A stretch of DNA of 64,000 bases from Halogranum amylolyticum (GCF_900110465.1 NZ_FODV01000005.1:62001-126000), one strand, 5' to 3'. Shown: positions 34,658 to 43,992, numbered from the stretch's first letter. The notes: generated by a model not told the origin, from the letters alone. Program-made: numbers and translations.

Positions 34658-35445
34658 CCGACAGCGAACACGCCGCCGTCGAGTCGCTCGAACGGCTCGG
34701 CCTCTCGAACTACGAGGCACGGATGTTCGTCGCCCTGCAGAAGCTGGGAACGGGAACCGCCCGAGAGGTCCACCGCGTCGCCGACATCCCGCGGTCGCAG
34801 GTGTACGGGGCCGCCGACGAACTCGAGGAGCGCGGCCTCGTCGAGATCCAGCAGTCGACTCCGAAGCGCTACCGTCCCGTGAGCCTGGAGGCGGCCCGCA
34901 ACCGACTCGAAGAACGACTCGAACGCGAACGCAAGCAGGCGTTCGACTACCTCGAGACGGTCCAACGCGAGAAGCGGGGCGAGGAGACGCGCGACGACGT
35001 GTGGACCGTCCGCGGGCGGGAGTCGGTCGACGACCGGACCGTCGATCTCGCCGGGGGTGCGACCGACCGGATTCTCTTCGCGGCTGTCGACCTGTCGTCG
35101 GTCCCCGACGACCTGCTCGACGTCCTCCGCGACCGGGCGGCCGCCGGCGTCGACGTCGTCGTCGTGAGCGAGAACCCCGACGTCCGGGCCCACTTCGAGG
35201 CGGCGTCCGCCGACTCGATCCTCGTCGTCGAACCGGTCAGAGAGACGCCGACCGACTTCATGGGACGGGTGTTGCTCTGTGACGACGCCACCGTCCTCTT
35301 GTCGGTGCTGGCCGACGCCGCCCTCCCCGACGTGCGAGACGAGACGGCTATCTGGAGTACGGACACGGCGATGGCGGCCGTCCTCGTGCAGATCATCCGC
35401 GGCGGCATCATGTCCGTCGTCGACCCTGACGGGCTCGACGAGTAG
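34654..35445 (+). CDS. TrmB-family transcriptional regulator
   Basis: A 263-residue regulator. The winged helix is LGLSNYEARMFVALQKLGTGTAREVHRVADIPRSQVYGAADELEERGLVE (about 14-65), followed by a coiled coil (about 75-110) and a C-terminal PLD-like/TrmB effector domain (RILFAAVDLSSVPDDLLDVLRDRAAAGVDVVVVSEN). It overlaps the RND gene by ATGA, so it is made with the exporter and most likely controls it. The sugar-binding part of classical TrmB is shorter here; ligand unknown. Confidence 0.9.
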   Translation: MTDSEHAAVESLERLGLSNYEARMFVALQKLGTGTAREVHRVADIPRSQVYGAADELEERGLVEIQQSTPKRYRPVSLEAARNRLEERLERERKQAFDYLETVQREKRGEETRDDVWTVRGRESVDDRTVDLAGGATDRILFAAVDLSSVPDDLLDVLRDRAAAGVDVVVVSENPDVRAHFEAASADSILVVEPVRETPTDFMGRVLLCDDATVLLSVLADAALPDVRDETAIWSTDTAMAAVLVQIIRGGIMSVVDPDGLDE

Positions 35446-35632
35446 GGTCCCGACTGCGGTGCCCGCGAGTCGCTGACGTCGCGGTACGCCACCGGCGGCT
35501 GGCGCGTCGTCGGCCATCGGTGCGAGAAGTCCGGTGCACACATCGACACAGACGTCCACGGCAGACGGTGACTCGGGGCGACGTCGCAGACGGACTCGAT
35601 GGCTGTCGTGAGCGAACGTGCGTTTGTCGTTA

Positions 35633-35659
35633 ACGTGTCAAATAGACACGTACATATCG
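35633..35659 (+). promoter_or_regulatory. palindrome and TATA box of the Bat-like gene
   Basis: ACGTGTC-AAATA-GACACGT (35633-35651) is a perfect 7-bp inverted repeat. It runs directly into TACATAT (about 35651-35657), a TATA box 25-30 nt before ATG 35682. The site is where an activator or autorepressor would sit. Confidence 0.6.
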
Positions 35660-35681
35660 CTACCCCACGAACGACACCTCG

Positions 35682-36404
35682 ATGAGCGAGCAGGGCCAGG
35701 CCGCGGGCACCAGACTCACGCTGGAGCTGTGGCATCCGAACTGCTGGGCGCTCGAGGCGACCGCTCGGGCCGACGGCAGCGTGTTGGCACACGCTATCTA
35801 CTCCACCCCGACGACGGCCGACGGGTTGGTGAACGGGCTTTTCACCGCCTACGCCGACAGCGACGTCGAGGTCGAAGCACTGTTGGACGCCGTCCGCGAG
35901 TCGCCCCACGCGGGGACGGTCCGGGAGTTACAAGAGCGGTTCGGCGGACACGGACGGGGGGGTCCGCCGGGGAGCGTCGTCCGCGAGTTCTTCCTCGAGT
36001 ACGACCCCCGCGACATGATCTGTCCGGTGTTGCGGGAACAGGGGTTCGTCCACGGTGCGCCGGTCCGCATCGAGGGCGGTCGGGAGTTCTGGGAAGTGTG
36101 TTTCGCCGGGGACAGGCGCGACGTCGAACCACGTTTGGACGACGTTCGCGAGGCCGCCGCCGCAGAGATCGACGTCGTCCGCATCACCGCCGCGGAGCGA
36201 GGCGATTCCGAACGCGAGCGGCGACGGCGGACGCTGACGACGACCCAGCGGAAGGTGTTCGACCTGGCGAGAGACCGCGGTTACTACCGCTGGCCCCGTG
36301 GGGTCTCGACCCGCGAACTGGCCGACGAGTGTGGGGTCGCGAAGACGACGCTGCTCGAGCATCTGCGGAAGGCGGAGGCGAAGCTGCTCGACCCCAACGG
36401 GTGA
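35682..36404 (+). CDS. Bat-like HTH_10 transcriptional regulator
   Basis: A 240-residue regulator of the bacterio-opsin-activator (Bat) family found in haloarchaea. The N-terminal ligand-sensing-like region starts RLTLELWHPNCWALEATARADG, and the C-terminal HTH_10 is LTTTQRKVFDLARDRGYYRWPRGVSTRELADECGVAKTTLLEHLRKAE (about 186-233). It lacks the PAS and GAF domains of full Bat. A perfect palindrome precedes its TATA box. It lies just before a LivF remnant, so a lost branched-chain amino-acid or urea ABC transporter may once have been its target. Confidence 0.88.
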   Translation: MSEQGQAAGTRLTLELWHPNCWALEATARADGSVLAHAIYSTPTTADGLVNGLFTAYADSDVEVEALLDAVRESPHAGTVRELQERFGGHGRGGPPGSVVREFFLEYDPRDMICPVLREQGFVHGAPVRIEGGREFWEVCFAGDRRDVEPRLDDVREAAAAEIDVVRITAAERGDSERERRRRTLTTTQRKVFDLARDRGYYRWPRGVSTRELADECGVAKTTLLEHLRKAEAKLLDPNG

Positions 36405-36840
36405 CCGCCTCGACACCCGCGACTCCGGTCTCGACGATGTCGTCGGTCGACTGGACGACCGGTTCCCGATCCTCGACGAGAGGCGTGCCGCGAAGGTGCG
36501 GACGCTCTCCGACGGCAAGTGACAGGTGCTCGCCTTCTCGCGTGCGCTCGTGATAGAACAGGGACTGTTGCTCGTCGACGAGCCGTCGACCGGGTTAGCG
36601 CCGTCGATCGTCGAAGACGTGTTCCGGAACGTCCAGACGGTCAACGAACTCGGAACCTCCATCCTGATGGTCGAACAGAACGCCCGCGGAGGATCGGTGA
36701 TCTCCGACCGTGACGACGTCTTCGATCGGGGAACTGTCGCCTACGAGGGCAAAGCAGGGGAACTACTCGACGACCCCGAGGTGTCACAGCTCTGTCGGGG
36801 GCGCCGACAACGAGTAAGGAAGGGAGAACTCGGACAGTCT
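36405..36840 (+). pseudogene. livF: LivF-type ABC transporter ATP-binding protein, 5'-truncated with in-frame stop
   Basis: In one frame the sequence reads GRLDDRFPILDERRAAKVRTLSDGK, then TGA (36520-36522), then QVLAFSRALVIEQGLLLVDEPSTGLAPSIV and ELGTSILMVEQNARGG. It ends near EGKAGELLDDPEVSQLC. This is the C-terminal half of a branched-chain amino-acid transport ATPase: signature (intact form LSGGQRQ), Walker B and H-loop region. The Walker A half is absent, the signature is altered to LSDGK followed by a stop, and the partner genes livGHMK are missing. The 3' end runs into the convergent redoxin gene. Confidence 0.85.
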
Positions 36841-36845
36841 TCGTC

Positions 36846-37325
36846 TTACGCGAAGACGTCTTCGTAGTCGTTGCGGACGAAGTAGCGCACCCAGTTGCCG
36901 TACGTGCGGTCGGCCGGGTGGTCGGCGATCTGTTCGTACTGGACGACGCCGTCCTCGTCGACGACGTACGTCGCGGCGATACCGGTCACTCCGTGACTGG
37001 TCTGCTCGGTGCCGCTGTACTGCTCTGCGACCTCGCCGTCGGGATCGGCGAGCAGTTGGATATCTAGATCGAACCGGTCGCGCATGTCGGTGAGCGCGCC
37101 GACGTCGTCGGTGACGACTGGGAGCACGTCGACGCCGTCGTTGAACCAGAGGTCGTAGGAGACTTCGCTGAACGTCTGGAGATGCTCGGCACAGAAGCTA
37201 CACCACGCGCCGCGGTTGACTAACACGACAGTCGGACCGCTCTCCAGCGTCGCCGAGAGCGAGACCTCCTCGCCTGCCGTGCTCTGCAGTGTGAAGTCGG
37301 GTGCGTCGGATCCGTCGAGTGTCAC
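36846..37325 (-). CDS. peroxiredoxin/thioredoxin-fold redoxin domain protein
   Basis: A 159-residue AhpC/TSA-type protein, TLDGSDAPDFTLQSTAGEEVSLSA at the N-terminus. The active site reads VLVNRGAWCSFCAEHLQTFSE, a CxxC in place of the PxxxTxxC of typical peroxiredoxins, as in thioredoxin-like peroxiredoxin relatives. The start is taken as GTG 37325, which follows GGAGG 2-6 nt upstream and begins the domain; the open frame extends upstream to 37559 with low-complexity Ser-rich sequence that is not protein-like. Confidence 0.85.
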   Translation of the reverse strand: MTLDGSDAPDFTLQSTAGEEVSLSATLESGPTVVLVNRGAWCSFCAEHLQTFSEVSYDLWFNDGVDVLPVVTDDVGALTDMRDRFDLDIQLLADPDGEVAEQYSGTEQTSHGVTGIAATYVVDEDGVVQYEQIADHPADRTYGNWVRYFVRNDYEDVFA

Positions 37326-37443
37326 GCCTCCCCGTTTGTGCAGGTGTCTGTAATGGGATTCGCACCGTGGCGTCGGACGCGCACCGACGCCGAACAGTCT
37401 TGTAGGGGGAGGCTGGGGGGAGTGACTCCGACGACTCGATCGG

Positions 37444-37656
37444 TCAGAACCCCGTGTAGACGCGTGCGAGTTTCGACCCGCCGAGTGCGAGGACGACGAG
37501 GCCGACGACGAAGCCGCCGAGTGCGACGAGCAGGAGGCGCGCACCGAGCGTCGGGCCACCGAGGAACGGGCCGCGGACGATCAGATACCCCGTCGCACTC
37601 GTCAGCAGGAGGCCGAGAGCGGTCAGCGACAGCCACGGGATGGCGACGATGTTCAT
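37444..37656 (-). CDS. small two-helix membrane protein
   Basis: A 70-residue protein of two hydrophobic segments (VAIPWLSLTALGLLLTSATGYLIV and LLLVALGGFVVGLVVLAL) joined by a short Gly/Pro/Arg loop, ending KLARVYTGF. No known family recognised, but codon use and the clean two-helix hairpin support a real gene. Confidence 0.65.
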   Translation of the reverse strand: MNIVAIPWLSLTALGLLLTSATGYLIVRGPFLGGPTLGARLLLVALGGFVVGLVVLALGGSKLARVYTGF

Positions 37657-37776
37657 GAGTTCGAGACTGTGTGGCTATCCGAATGGAAACCGTCGTAAAG
37701 AAGATTTCTGCGCGGCCGGGGGTCCACCCGAGAGTCGTTTGACGGTCGACGGAGGCGCGAGGTTCCGTACCCGGCG

Positions 37777-38055
37777 TCAGCGGCGGATGCGGAACCCCTC
37801 TTCCCCCTCGGGTTCAGCGTACTCGACGTCGACTCCGTCGACGTTCGCGGCCGGACTCCCCGTGTGACACCACTCGACCATCGACTCGACCGCTGCCTCG
37901 GGTCCCTCGAACACGGCTTCGACGCGGCCGTCGTCGAGGTTCCGTACCCAGCCGTCGACGCCGTGTTCCTCGGCGGTCTCCCGAGTGTTAGCACGGTAGA
38001 AGACGCCCTGTACGGTTCCGGTCACGTACACGTGCGCTCGCGTTCGGTCGGACAT
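37777..38055 (-). CDS. acyP: acylphosphatase
   Basis: A 92-residue enzyme hydrolysing acyl phosphates such as acetyl- and carbamoyl-phosphate. The phosphate loop with catalytic Arg is GTVQGVFYRANTRETAEEHGVDGWVRN and the catalytic Asn is in VRNLDDGRVEAVFEG. Length equals the family standard. The ATG at 38055 is the only plausible start. Confidence 0.95.
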   Translation of the reverse strand: MSDRTRAHVYVTGTVQGVFYRANTRETAEEHGVDGWVRNLDDGRVEAVFEGPEAAVESMVEWCHTGSPAANVDGVDVEYAEPEGEEGFRIRR

Positions 38056-38307
38056 GGGTCAGCGTACACTGGCCGGCGTCAAAAATCCGGCCGCCGTCGA
38101 CTCTGGCAGGGGGGCGAACAGACGGCAGATCGGGGTGTGGCGACGCGAGGCGATGTGCCGTACGTCCGCAGGTCGCCTCGCGGTGGCTGACTACGTCACG
38201 TGACGCGCTGGTCACGGCATCCTACTTGAACCCCGGCCCTGACTCATCAACCTCAAGACAGTTCCCGAACCGCGGTACTCTAAGTGTCGCCAGCGAAACG
38301 AGCAGAT

Positions 38308-39654
38308 ATGGAACTCTTCGGAACTGCCGGAATCCGGGGAAGCGTCACCGAGACGGTGACGCCGGAACTGGCACTCGCCGTCGGGCGGGCCGCGGCCGCA
38401 GACGGAGACGAGTTCGTCGTCGGCCGTGACGGCCGGGTCACCGGTCCGGCGCTCGCCGCCGCGATGGAGGCAGGCCTCGAGTCGGCCGGAGCGACCGTCC
38501 ACCGTGCGGGGATGCTACCCACGCCCGCACTCGCGTTCGCTTCACAGGGGCGCCGCGGCGTCATGCTCACCGCCTCGCACAACCCGCCGACGGACAACGG
38601 GATCAAGGTATTCACGGATGGGGTCGAGTACGACCGCGATTCGGAGCGCGGCATCGAATCCCGCGTCGACGCCGGCACCGGCCCGGTCGCCTGGGACGAG
38701 TGGGGCGAGAGCCAGCGTGTCGAGCCGCTCGTCGAGTACCGACAGGCGGTCGCCGACTTCGCCGAGAGCCGTGGCGCCGACCTCGACGGTCTCCGTGTCG
38801 CCGTCGACTGCGGCAACGGGATGGGCGCGCTGGCGACGCCGCAGGTGCTGCGCGAACTCGGCGCGCGGGTCGTCGCGCTCAACGCCAACGTCGACGGTCA
38901 CTTCCCCGGCCGCGAGTCGAAACCGACGCCGGAGACGCTCTCGGATCTCCGGGAGTTCGTCGCCAACGGCGACTTCGCGTTCGGGCTGGGTCACGACGGC
39001 GACGCCGACCGCATCGTCATCGTCGACGCCGACGGCGACGTCGTCCACGAAGACACCGTCCTCGCGATACTCGCCGAACACTACGTCCGAACGGCCGACG
39101 TCGACGACCCCGTGGTCGTGACGACGCCGAACGCCTCGGCACGGATCGACGAGCGCGTCCGGGCGGCCGACGGGCGCGTCGAGCGCGTCCGTCTCGGCGC
39201 GCTCCACGAGGGGATCGCTGCCGCTCGTGCGGACGGCGCCGACGTCGTCTTCGCGGCCGAACCGTGGAAGCACATCCACACCGCCTTCGGTGGCTGGATC
39301 GACGGCGTCGCCAGCGCGGCCGTCGTCGCCCGCCTCGTCGCCGACGGTGGACTCGACGCGCTCCGCGGACCCGTCACCGAACGCCCGTACCGAAAGGTCA
39401 GCGTCGCCTGTCCCGACGCGGCGAAGGCGTCGACGATGACGGCGCTGGAGACGACGCTCCCGGCCGCGTTCCCCAACGCCGAGGTCGACACCGAGTACGG
39501 CGTCCGACTGGAGTTCTCCGACGCCTCGTGGGCGCTCGTCCGACCCAGCGGGACCGAACCCTACGTCCGTATCTACGCCGAGAGCGACGACGTCGACGCG
39601 CTCGTCGCCGACGTCCGAGCGGTCGTCGACGAGGCGGTCGCCGACGCGTCGTAG
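38308..39654 (+). CDS. glmM: phosphoglucosamine mutase / phosphohexomutase
   Basis: A 448-residue alpha-D-phosphohexomutase. The phospho-serine loop is TASHNPPTDNGIK (Ser90), the metal loop GHDGDADRIVIVD, the sugar-binding loop AEPWKHIHTAFGGW and the phosphate-binding C-terminal loop RPSGTEPYVRIYAE. The short N-terminus MELFGTAGIRG and the archaeal sugar loop suggest glucosamine-6-phosphate mutase for UDP-GlcNAc synthesis (glycosylation of surface proteins), though phosphoglucomutase or phosphomannomutase activity is possible. ATG 38308 is preferred to 38284. Confidence 0.87.
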   Translation: MELFGTAGIRGSVTETVTPELALAVGRAAAADGDEFVVGRDGRVTGPALAAAMEAGLESAGATVHRAGMLPTPALAFASQGRRGVMLTASHNPPTDNGIKVFTDGVEYDRDSERGIESRVDAGTGPVAWDEWGESQRVEPLVEYRQAVADFAESRGADLDGLRVAVDCGNGMGALATPQVLRELGARVVALNANVDGHFPGRESKPTPETLSDLREFVANGDFAFGLGHDGDADRIVIVDADGDVVHEDTVLAILAEHYVRTADVDDPVVVTTPNASARIDERVRAADGRVERVRLGALHEGIAAARADGADVVFAAEPWKHIHTAFGGWIDGVASAAVVARLVADGGLDALRGPVTERPYRKVSVACPDAAKASTMTALETTLPAAFPNAEVDTEYGVRLEFSDASWALVRPSGTEPYVRIYAESDDVDALVADVRAVVDEAVADAS

Positions 39655-39779
39655 CCGTCGCTCGTCCGGAACAGCCGTCTCGACTACCGACAGTTCGTCT
39701 CGGTCACCGTTCGGTCGACCCCAGAGCGACGGGTTTATGGCCACTACTCCGCCTTGTGACACCTAAGGTGTCCATAGAT

Positions 39780-40916
39780 ATGGATAGACGCACTTTCATC
39801 AAGGGGACAGGAGTCGCAGGAATTGCCGGACTCGCAGGCTGTACGGGTGGTCCGGAGGAGAGCGGCGACGGCGGGGACGGCAACCAGAGCGACGGCGGTG
39901 CGGGGGGCAACCAGTCGGGCAACGAGTCCGGCGGCGGGGGGTCGGCGTCGTCCGATATCAACGTCGGCATGGTGTACGCGACCGGCGGCCTCGGCGACGG
40001 GTCGTTCAACGACCAGGCGCAGACCGGCGTCCAGCAGGCGGGCGACGACTTCGGGGTCTCTCACAACGAGGTCCAGCCGAGCGAGGTCAACGAGTTCGAG
40101 ACGTTCCAACAACAGTTCGCGCAGTCGGGGAACTACGACCTCATCTGCTGTATCGGCTTCCTGCAGAAGGAGGCGCTCGCGTCGAACGCACCGGAGTACC
40201 CCGACCAGAACTTCATGCTCGTCGACGAGGTCGTCGAGGAACCGAACGTCGCGAGCTACGTGTTCGGGGAGGAGCAGGGTTCGTTCCTCGTCGGCCAGAT
40301 GGCCGGGCTCCTCACCCAACAGCAGTTCAGCGCCGGCGCCGGCGAGACGGTGCCCGACCAGTCGAAGGTCGGCTTCGTCGGCGGCGTCGAGGGCGATCTC
40401 ATCGGTAAGTTCGAGGCGGGTTACCGCGCGGGTGTCGCCGAGGCCAGCGAGGACGTCGAGGTACAGGTCAGCTACGTCGGCAACTTCAACGACACGCAGG
40501 CGGGCAACGAGGCGGCGACAGCGATGTACAACGACGGCGTCGACATCGTCTACCACGCCGCCGGCAACGCCGGAACGGGTGTCTTCCAGGCGGCGCAGGA
40601 CACCGGCAAGTTCGCCATCGGCGTCGACCAGGATCAGTCGCTGACGAAGTCGGGCTACGCCAACGTGATCCTCGCGAGCATGGTCAAGCGAGTCGACACC
40701 GCGGTGTACACCTCCATCGAGAACGTCGTCAACGACTCGTTCGGGGGCGGTAGCACCACGACGCTCGGCCTCGAACAGGAGGGTGTCGCGGCCGTCTACG
40801 GCGACCAGCTCGGCTCGGAGATCCCCGAAGAGGTGAAGTCCAGCGTCGACGAGACGCGGCAGGCGATCATCGACGGCGAGATCTCGGTGCCGACCGATCC
40901 CTCGAGCCTGAACTAG
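39780..40916 (+). CDS. BMP-family nucleoside-binding lipoprotein of an ABC importer
   Basis: A 378-residue exported binding protein. The Tat motif is MDRRTFIKGTGVAG with lipobox LAGC (Cys21). A Gly/Asn/Ser-rich linker with NxS sequons covers about 25-58. The PnrA/BMP domain begins NVGMVYATGGLGDGSFNDQA and includes FVGGVEGDLIGKFEAGY and FAIGVDQDQS. Relatives bind purine nucleosides. The next three genes encode its ATPase and two permeases. TTTAT at 39734-39738 suggests a leader of about 15-20 nt. Confidence 0.92.
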   Translation: MDRRTFIKGTGVAGIAGLAGCTGGPEESGDGGDGNQSDGGAGGNQSGNESGGGGSASSDINVGMVYATGGLGDGSFNDQAQTGVQQAGDDFGVSHNEVQPSEVNEFETFQQQFAQSGNYDLICCIGFLQKEALASNAPEYPDQNFMLVDEVVEEPNVASYVFGEEQGSFLVGQMAGLLTQQQFSAGAGETVPDQSKVGFVGGVEGDLIGKFEAGYRAGVAEASEDVEVQVSYVGNFNDTQAGNEAATAMYNDGVDIVYHAAGNAGTGVFQAAQDTGKFAIGVDQDQSLTKSGYANVILASMVKRVDTAVYTSIENVVNDSFGGGSTTTLGLEQEGVAAVYGDQLGSEIPEEVKSSVDETRQAIIDGEISVPTDPSSLN

Positions 40917-41005
40917 TCGTTCGGTCTCCCGATTCGAGACCGGTTCGGTAGTTGAACCGTGATAAATCCACGCTCTTAAGCATACACTCGACAAGCCCAC
41001 AACCA

Positions 41006-42679
41006 ATGGAACCAGCCGTCCATCTCGACGGAATTACCAAGCGTTTCCCCGGCGTCGTCGCCAACGACGACGTCGACTTGCTCGTCGAGCGGGGATCGGT
41101 ACACGCACTCCTCGGCGAGAACGGTGCAGGGAAGACGACGCTGATGAACGTTCTCTACGGACTGTACGACCCGACCGACGGTGACGTGTACGTCGACGGC
41201 GATGGACTCGAGACGGCGAGTGACGACGCGGCACACCGATACACGCAGGCGCCGCGCCGCTTCGACTCGCCCGGCGACGCCATCGACGCCGGTGTCGGCA
41301 TGATCCACCAGCACTTCATGCTGGTCGACCCGATGACCGTCACCGAGAACATCACCCTCGGAAACGAACCGCGAAAGTGGGGCGGACTGGCAGTCGACGC
41401 CGACCGCGCCCGCCGAGACGTCGTCGATCTCTGCGACCGATACGGCTTCGACGTCGACCCCGACGCGACCGTCGCCGACGTGAGCGTCGGTGTCCAACAG
41501 CGCGTCGAGATCCTGAAGTCGCTCTACCGCGGCGCGGACGTCCTGATCCTCGACGAGCCGACGGCGGTGCTCACCCCGCAGGAGGTCGAGGACCTCTTTT
41601 CGGTCTTCGATGAACTGACCGCGCAGGGGAAGACGATCATCTTCATCACCCACAAGTTGGGGGAGGCGATGCACGCTGCGGACGACGTCACCGTCCTCCG
41701 CGACGGGAAGAACGTCGGCACCGTCGACACCGGGGACGTGACGCGCGAACAGCTCGCGGAGATGATGGTCGGCCGCGAAGTGCTCGAGACGGTCGACAAA
41801 CCGCACGTCGAACGGGGTGAGTCAGTTCTCACCGTCGACCGTCTCTCCGCCGAGGACGAACGCGGCGTCGAGGCCGTCTCCGACGTCTCCTTCACGGTCC
41901 ACGAGGGCGAGGTGTTCGGCATCGCCGGCGTCGACGGCAACGGGCAGTCGGAGCTGATCGAGTCGATCACGGGTCTCCGCCGACCGACCACCGGCAGCGT
42001 CGCCTTCGACGGCGACGACATCACGTCGTGGCCACGGCAACGCCGTATCGACGAAGGGATGGCGTACATCCCCGAGGACCGCCACGAACGCGGCCTCGTG
42101 ATGGAGTTCGATCTCACCGAGAACGGTCTCCTCGGCAGCCAGCATCGCCCCCCGTTCGCGGAACACGGTCGCATCGAATGGAACCGTGCACGGAGCCACG
42201 CACAGGACATCATCGACGAGTACGACGTTCGCCCGCCGAACCGCGACGCGACGGCCGAATCGTTCTCCGGCGGCAACCAGCAGAAGTTCATCGTCGGCCG
42301 CGAACTCGAACGCGACCCCTCGCTGGTCGTCGCGACCCACCCGACCCGCGGCGTCGACATCGGCTCGACGGAGTTCATCCACGACCGCCTGCTGGAGCTC
42401 CGATCGGCGGGGAAGGCCGTGCTGCTCGTCTCCTCGAAGTTAGAGGAGGTCCAGGGGCTCTCGGACCGCCTCGCGGTGATGCACGACGGCGAGATCATGG
42501 ACGTCGTCGACCCCGAGACGGTGACCGAGGAGGAGATCGGGCTCCTGATGGCGGGCGAACCGTTGCCCGACGAGTCGACCGCGGTGAGTCTCCGTGAGGT
42601 CCCCGCGGGCGGCCACGCCTCGAACGAGGAGACGGCGAGCGACGACGCCGGCATCACCGCCGGAGGTGGTGAGCGATGA
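41006..42679 (+). CDS. ABC transporter ATP-binding protein (two ATPase domains), nucleoside/simple sugar type
   Basis: A 557-residue cytoplasmic ATPase with two ABC domains. Domain 1 has HALLGENGAGKTTLMNVLYG, signature DVSVGVQQRVEILKSL and LILDEPTAVLTPQE. Domain 2 has a degenerate P-loop IAGVDGNGQSELIESI, signature ESFSGGNQQKFIVGREL and Walker B LVVATHPTRGVD. This matches YufO/NupA-like ATPases of BMP transporters. An insertion with GDGLETASDDAAHRYTQAP sits between the P-loop and Q-loop. ATG 41006 is preferred to 40952. The stop overlaps the first permease by ATGA. Confidence 0.93.
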   Translation: MEPAVHLDGITKRFPGVVANDDVDLLVERGSVHALLGENGAGKTTLMNVLYGLYDPTDGDVYVDGDGLETASDDAAHRYTQAPRRFDSPGDAIDAGVGMIHQHFMLVDPMTVTENITLGNEPRKWGGLAVDADRARRDVVDLCDRYGFDVDPDATVADVSVGVQQRVEILKSLYRGADVLILDEPTAVLTPQEVEDLFSVFDELTAQGKTIIFITHKLGEAMHAADDVTVLRDGKNVGTVDTGDVTREQLAEMMVGREVLETVDKPHVERGESVLTVDRLSAEDERGVEAVSDVSFTVHEGEVFGIAGVDGNGQSELIESITGLRRPTTGSVAFDGDDITSWPRQRRIDEGMAYIPEDRHERGLVMEFDLTENGLLGSQHRPPFAEHGRIEWNRARSHAQDIIDEYDVRPPNRDATAESFSGGNQQKFIVGRELERDPSLVVATHPTRGVDIGSTEFIHDRLLELRSAGKAVLLVSSKLEEVQGLSDRLAVMHDGEIMDVVDPETVTEEEIGLLMAGEPLPDESTAVSLREVPAGGHASNEETASDDAGITAGGGER

Positions 42680-43992
42680 GCGCCGACGACTGGCGGGCGC
42701 GTGGGCGGAGCGCGCTCGAACGACTCGTCCGCGCGTCGGCGTTCGAACGGATACTCATCAGCACCGCGGCGCTCGTCCTCTCGATGTTCGTGGGCGTCCT
42801 CCTCATCCTCGCCGCCGGACGGATGACGACGTGTACGACGGCGGCGACGACGTTCTTCGGCGTCGGCTTCTGTTACGACCCCTTCGCCGTCTACGACAGC
42901 CTCTTCTTGGGCGCACTCGGCGACCCCATCAACCCGCTGTTCCGACCGCTCGAAGGTCAGATCCGGCCGCCGTTCCGCGAGGGCTGGTCGCCGCTGAACA
43001 GCCAGATGGCGGTGACGCTTCGCGAGACGACGGTGCTCATCTTCACCGGTCTCGGCGTCGCACTGGCGTTCCGCGCGGGAATCTTCAACATCGGGATGCA
43101 GGGGCAGTTGGTCGTCGGCGCGCTCGCGACGGCGCTCACCGTCCTCTGGGCCTCGTCGCTGGTCTCGGGGGTCCTCGGAACGCTCGTGCTCGTCCCGTTC
43201 GGTCTCGTCGTCGGCGCGCTCGCCGGTGGCCTGTTCGCGGCGATACCGGGTGCGCTGAAGGCGTACGCCGACGCCAACGAGGTCATCACGACGATCATGC
43301 TGAACTTCGTGGCGACGAGCGTCGCGCTGTATCTCGTGGCGAACCCGTTCAAGGACCCGCAGAGCGCGGCCAACGAGACGGTCGCGCTGCCCAACTACGC
43401 CTCCATCCCACCGATCCTCTTCGATCCGCGTGACAGCTTCTCGCTCGTCGCGCTCGGTATCGCACTGGCGCTCGTCGTCGCGTCGTACTACCTGCTCGAA
43501 CACACGTCGTTCGGCTACGACATCCGAACCAGCGGGATCCAGCCCGAGGCAGCGGAGTACGGCGGCGTCGACGCCGCGAAGACGATCGTCTCGAGTATGA
43601 CGCTGTCGGGTGCTGTCGGGGGCGTCGGCGGCGCGATGTACGTCATCATGATCCTCGGCAACTACCAGACCGGCGTCCCGGCGTACGGCTTCGACGGAAT
43701 CACCGTCTCGATCCTGGCGGGCAACAATCCCCTCGGCGTCGGCTTCGCGGCACTGCTCTTCGGCATCCTGAAGAGCGGTTCCATCATCGTCGACGTGAGC
43801 ACCGACGTTCCGCCGCAACTCGTCGGCGTACTCCGGGGGCTCATCATCCTCTTCGTGGCGATGCCGGAGTTCTTCCGCCTCCTCGGGCGGAAGTTCGTCG
43901 TCGACGACCGAGAGCCACAGGCAGTGGCGACCGACGGCGGCGTCGACGCCGACGAGTCGGCCGCGACGCCCGGAGGTGGCTCCGATGAGTAA
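42676..43992 (+). CDS. ABC transporter permease 1 (YufP-type)
   Basis: A 438-residue membrane protein with about nine or ten helices. It has the branched-chain amino-acid/sugar permease core (FRAGIFNIGMQGQLVVGALAT, EVITTIMLNFVATSVALYLV, EAAEYGGVDAAKTIVSSM, DGITVSILAGNNPLGVGFAALLFG). A non-conserved extracytoplasmic region of about 60 residues with two Cys (TTCTTA, FCYDP) follows the first helix. It overlaps the ATPase gene upstream and the second permease by eight bases. Confidence 0.92.
   Translation: MSADDWRARGRSALERLVRASAFERILISTAALVLSMFVGVLLILAAGRMTTCTTAATTFFGVGFCYDPFAVYDSLFLGALGDPINPLFRPLEGQIRPPFREGWSPLNSQMAVTLRETTVLIFTGLGVALAFRAGIFNIGMQGQLVVGALATALTVLWASSLVSGVLGTLVLVPFGLVVGALAGGLFAAIPGALKAYADANEVITTIMLNFVATSVALYLVANPFKDPQSAANETVALPNYASIPPILFDPRDSFSLVALGIALALVVASYYLLEHTSFGYDIRTSGIQPEAAEYGGVDAAKTIVSSMTLSGAVGGVGGAMYVIMILGNYQTGVPAYGFDGITVSILAGNNPLGVGFAALLFGILKSGSIIVDVSTDVPPQLVGVLRGLIILFVAMPEFFRLLGRKFVVDDREPQAVATDGGVDADESAATPGGGSDE

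Noticed and set aside
32738..34720. A 660-codon minus-strand frame opposite the RND transporter
   Set aside because: Highly charged Arg/Asp/Glu sequence without motifs; the plus-strand RND gene explains the region fully.
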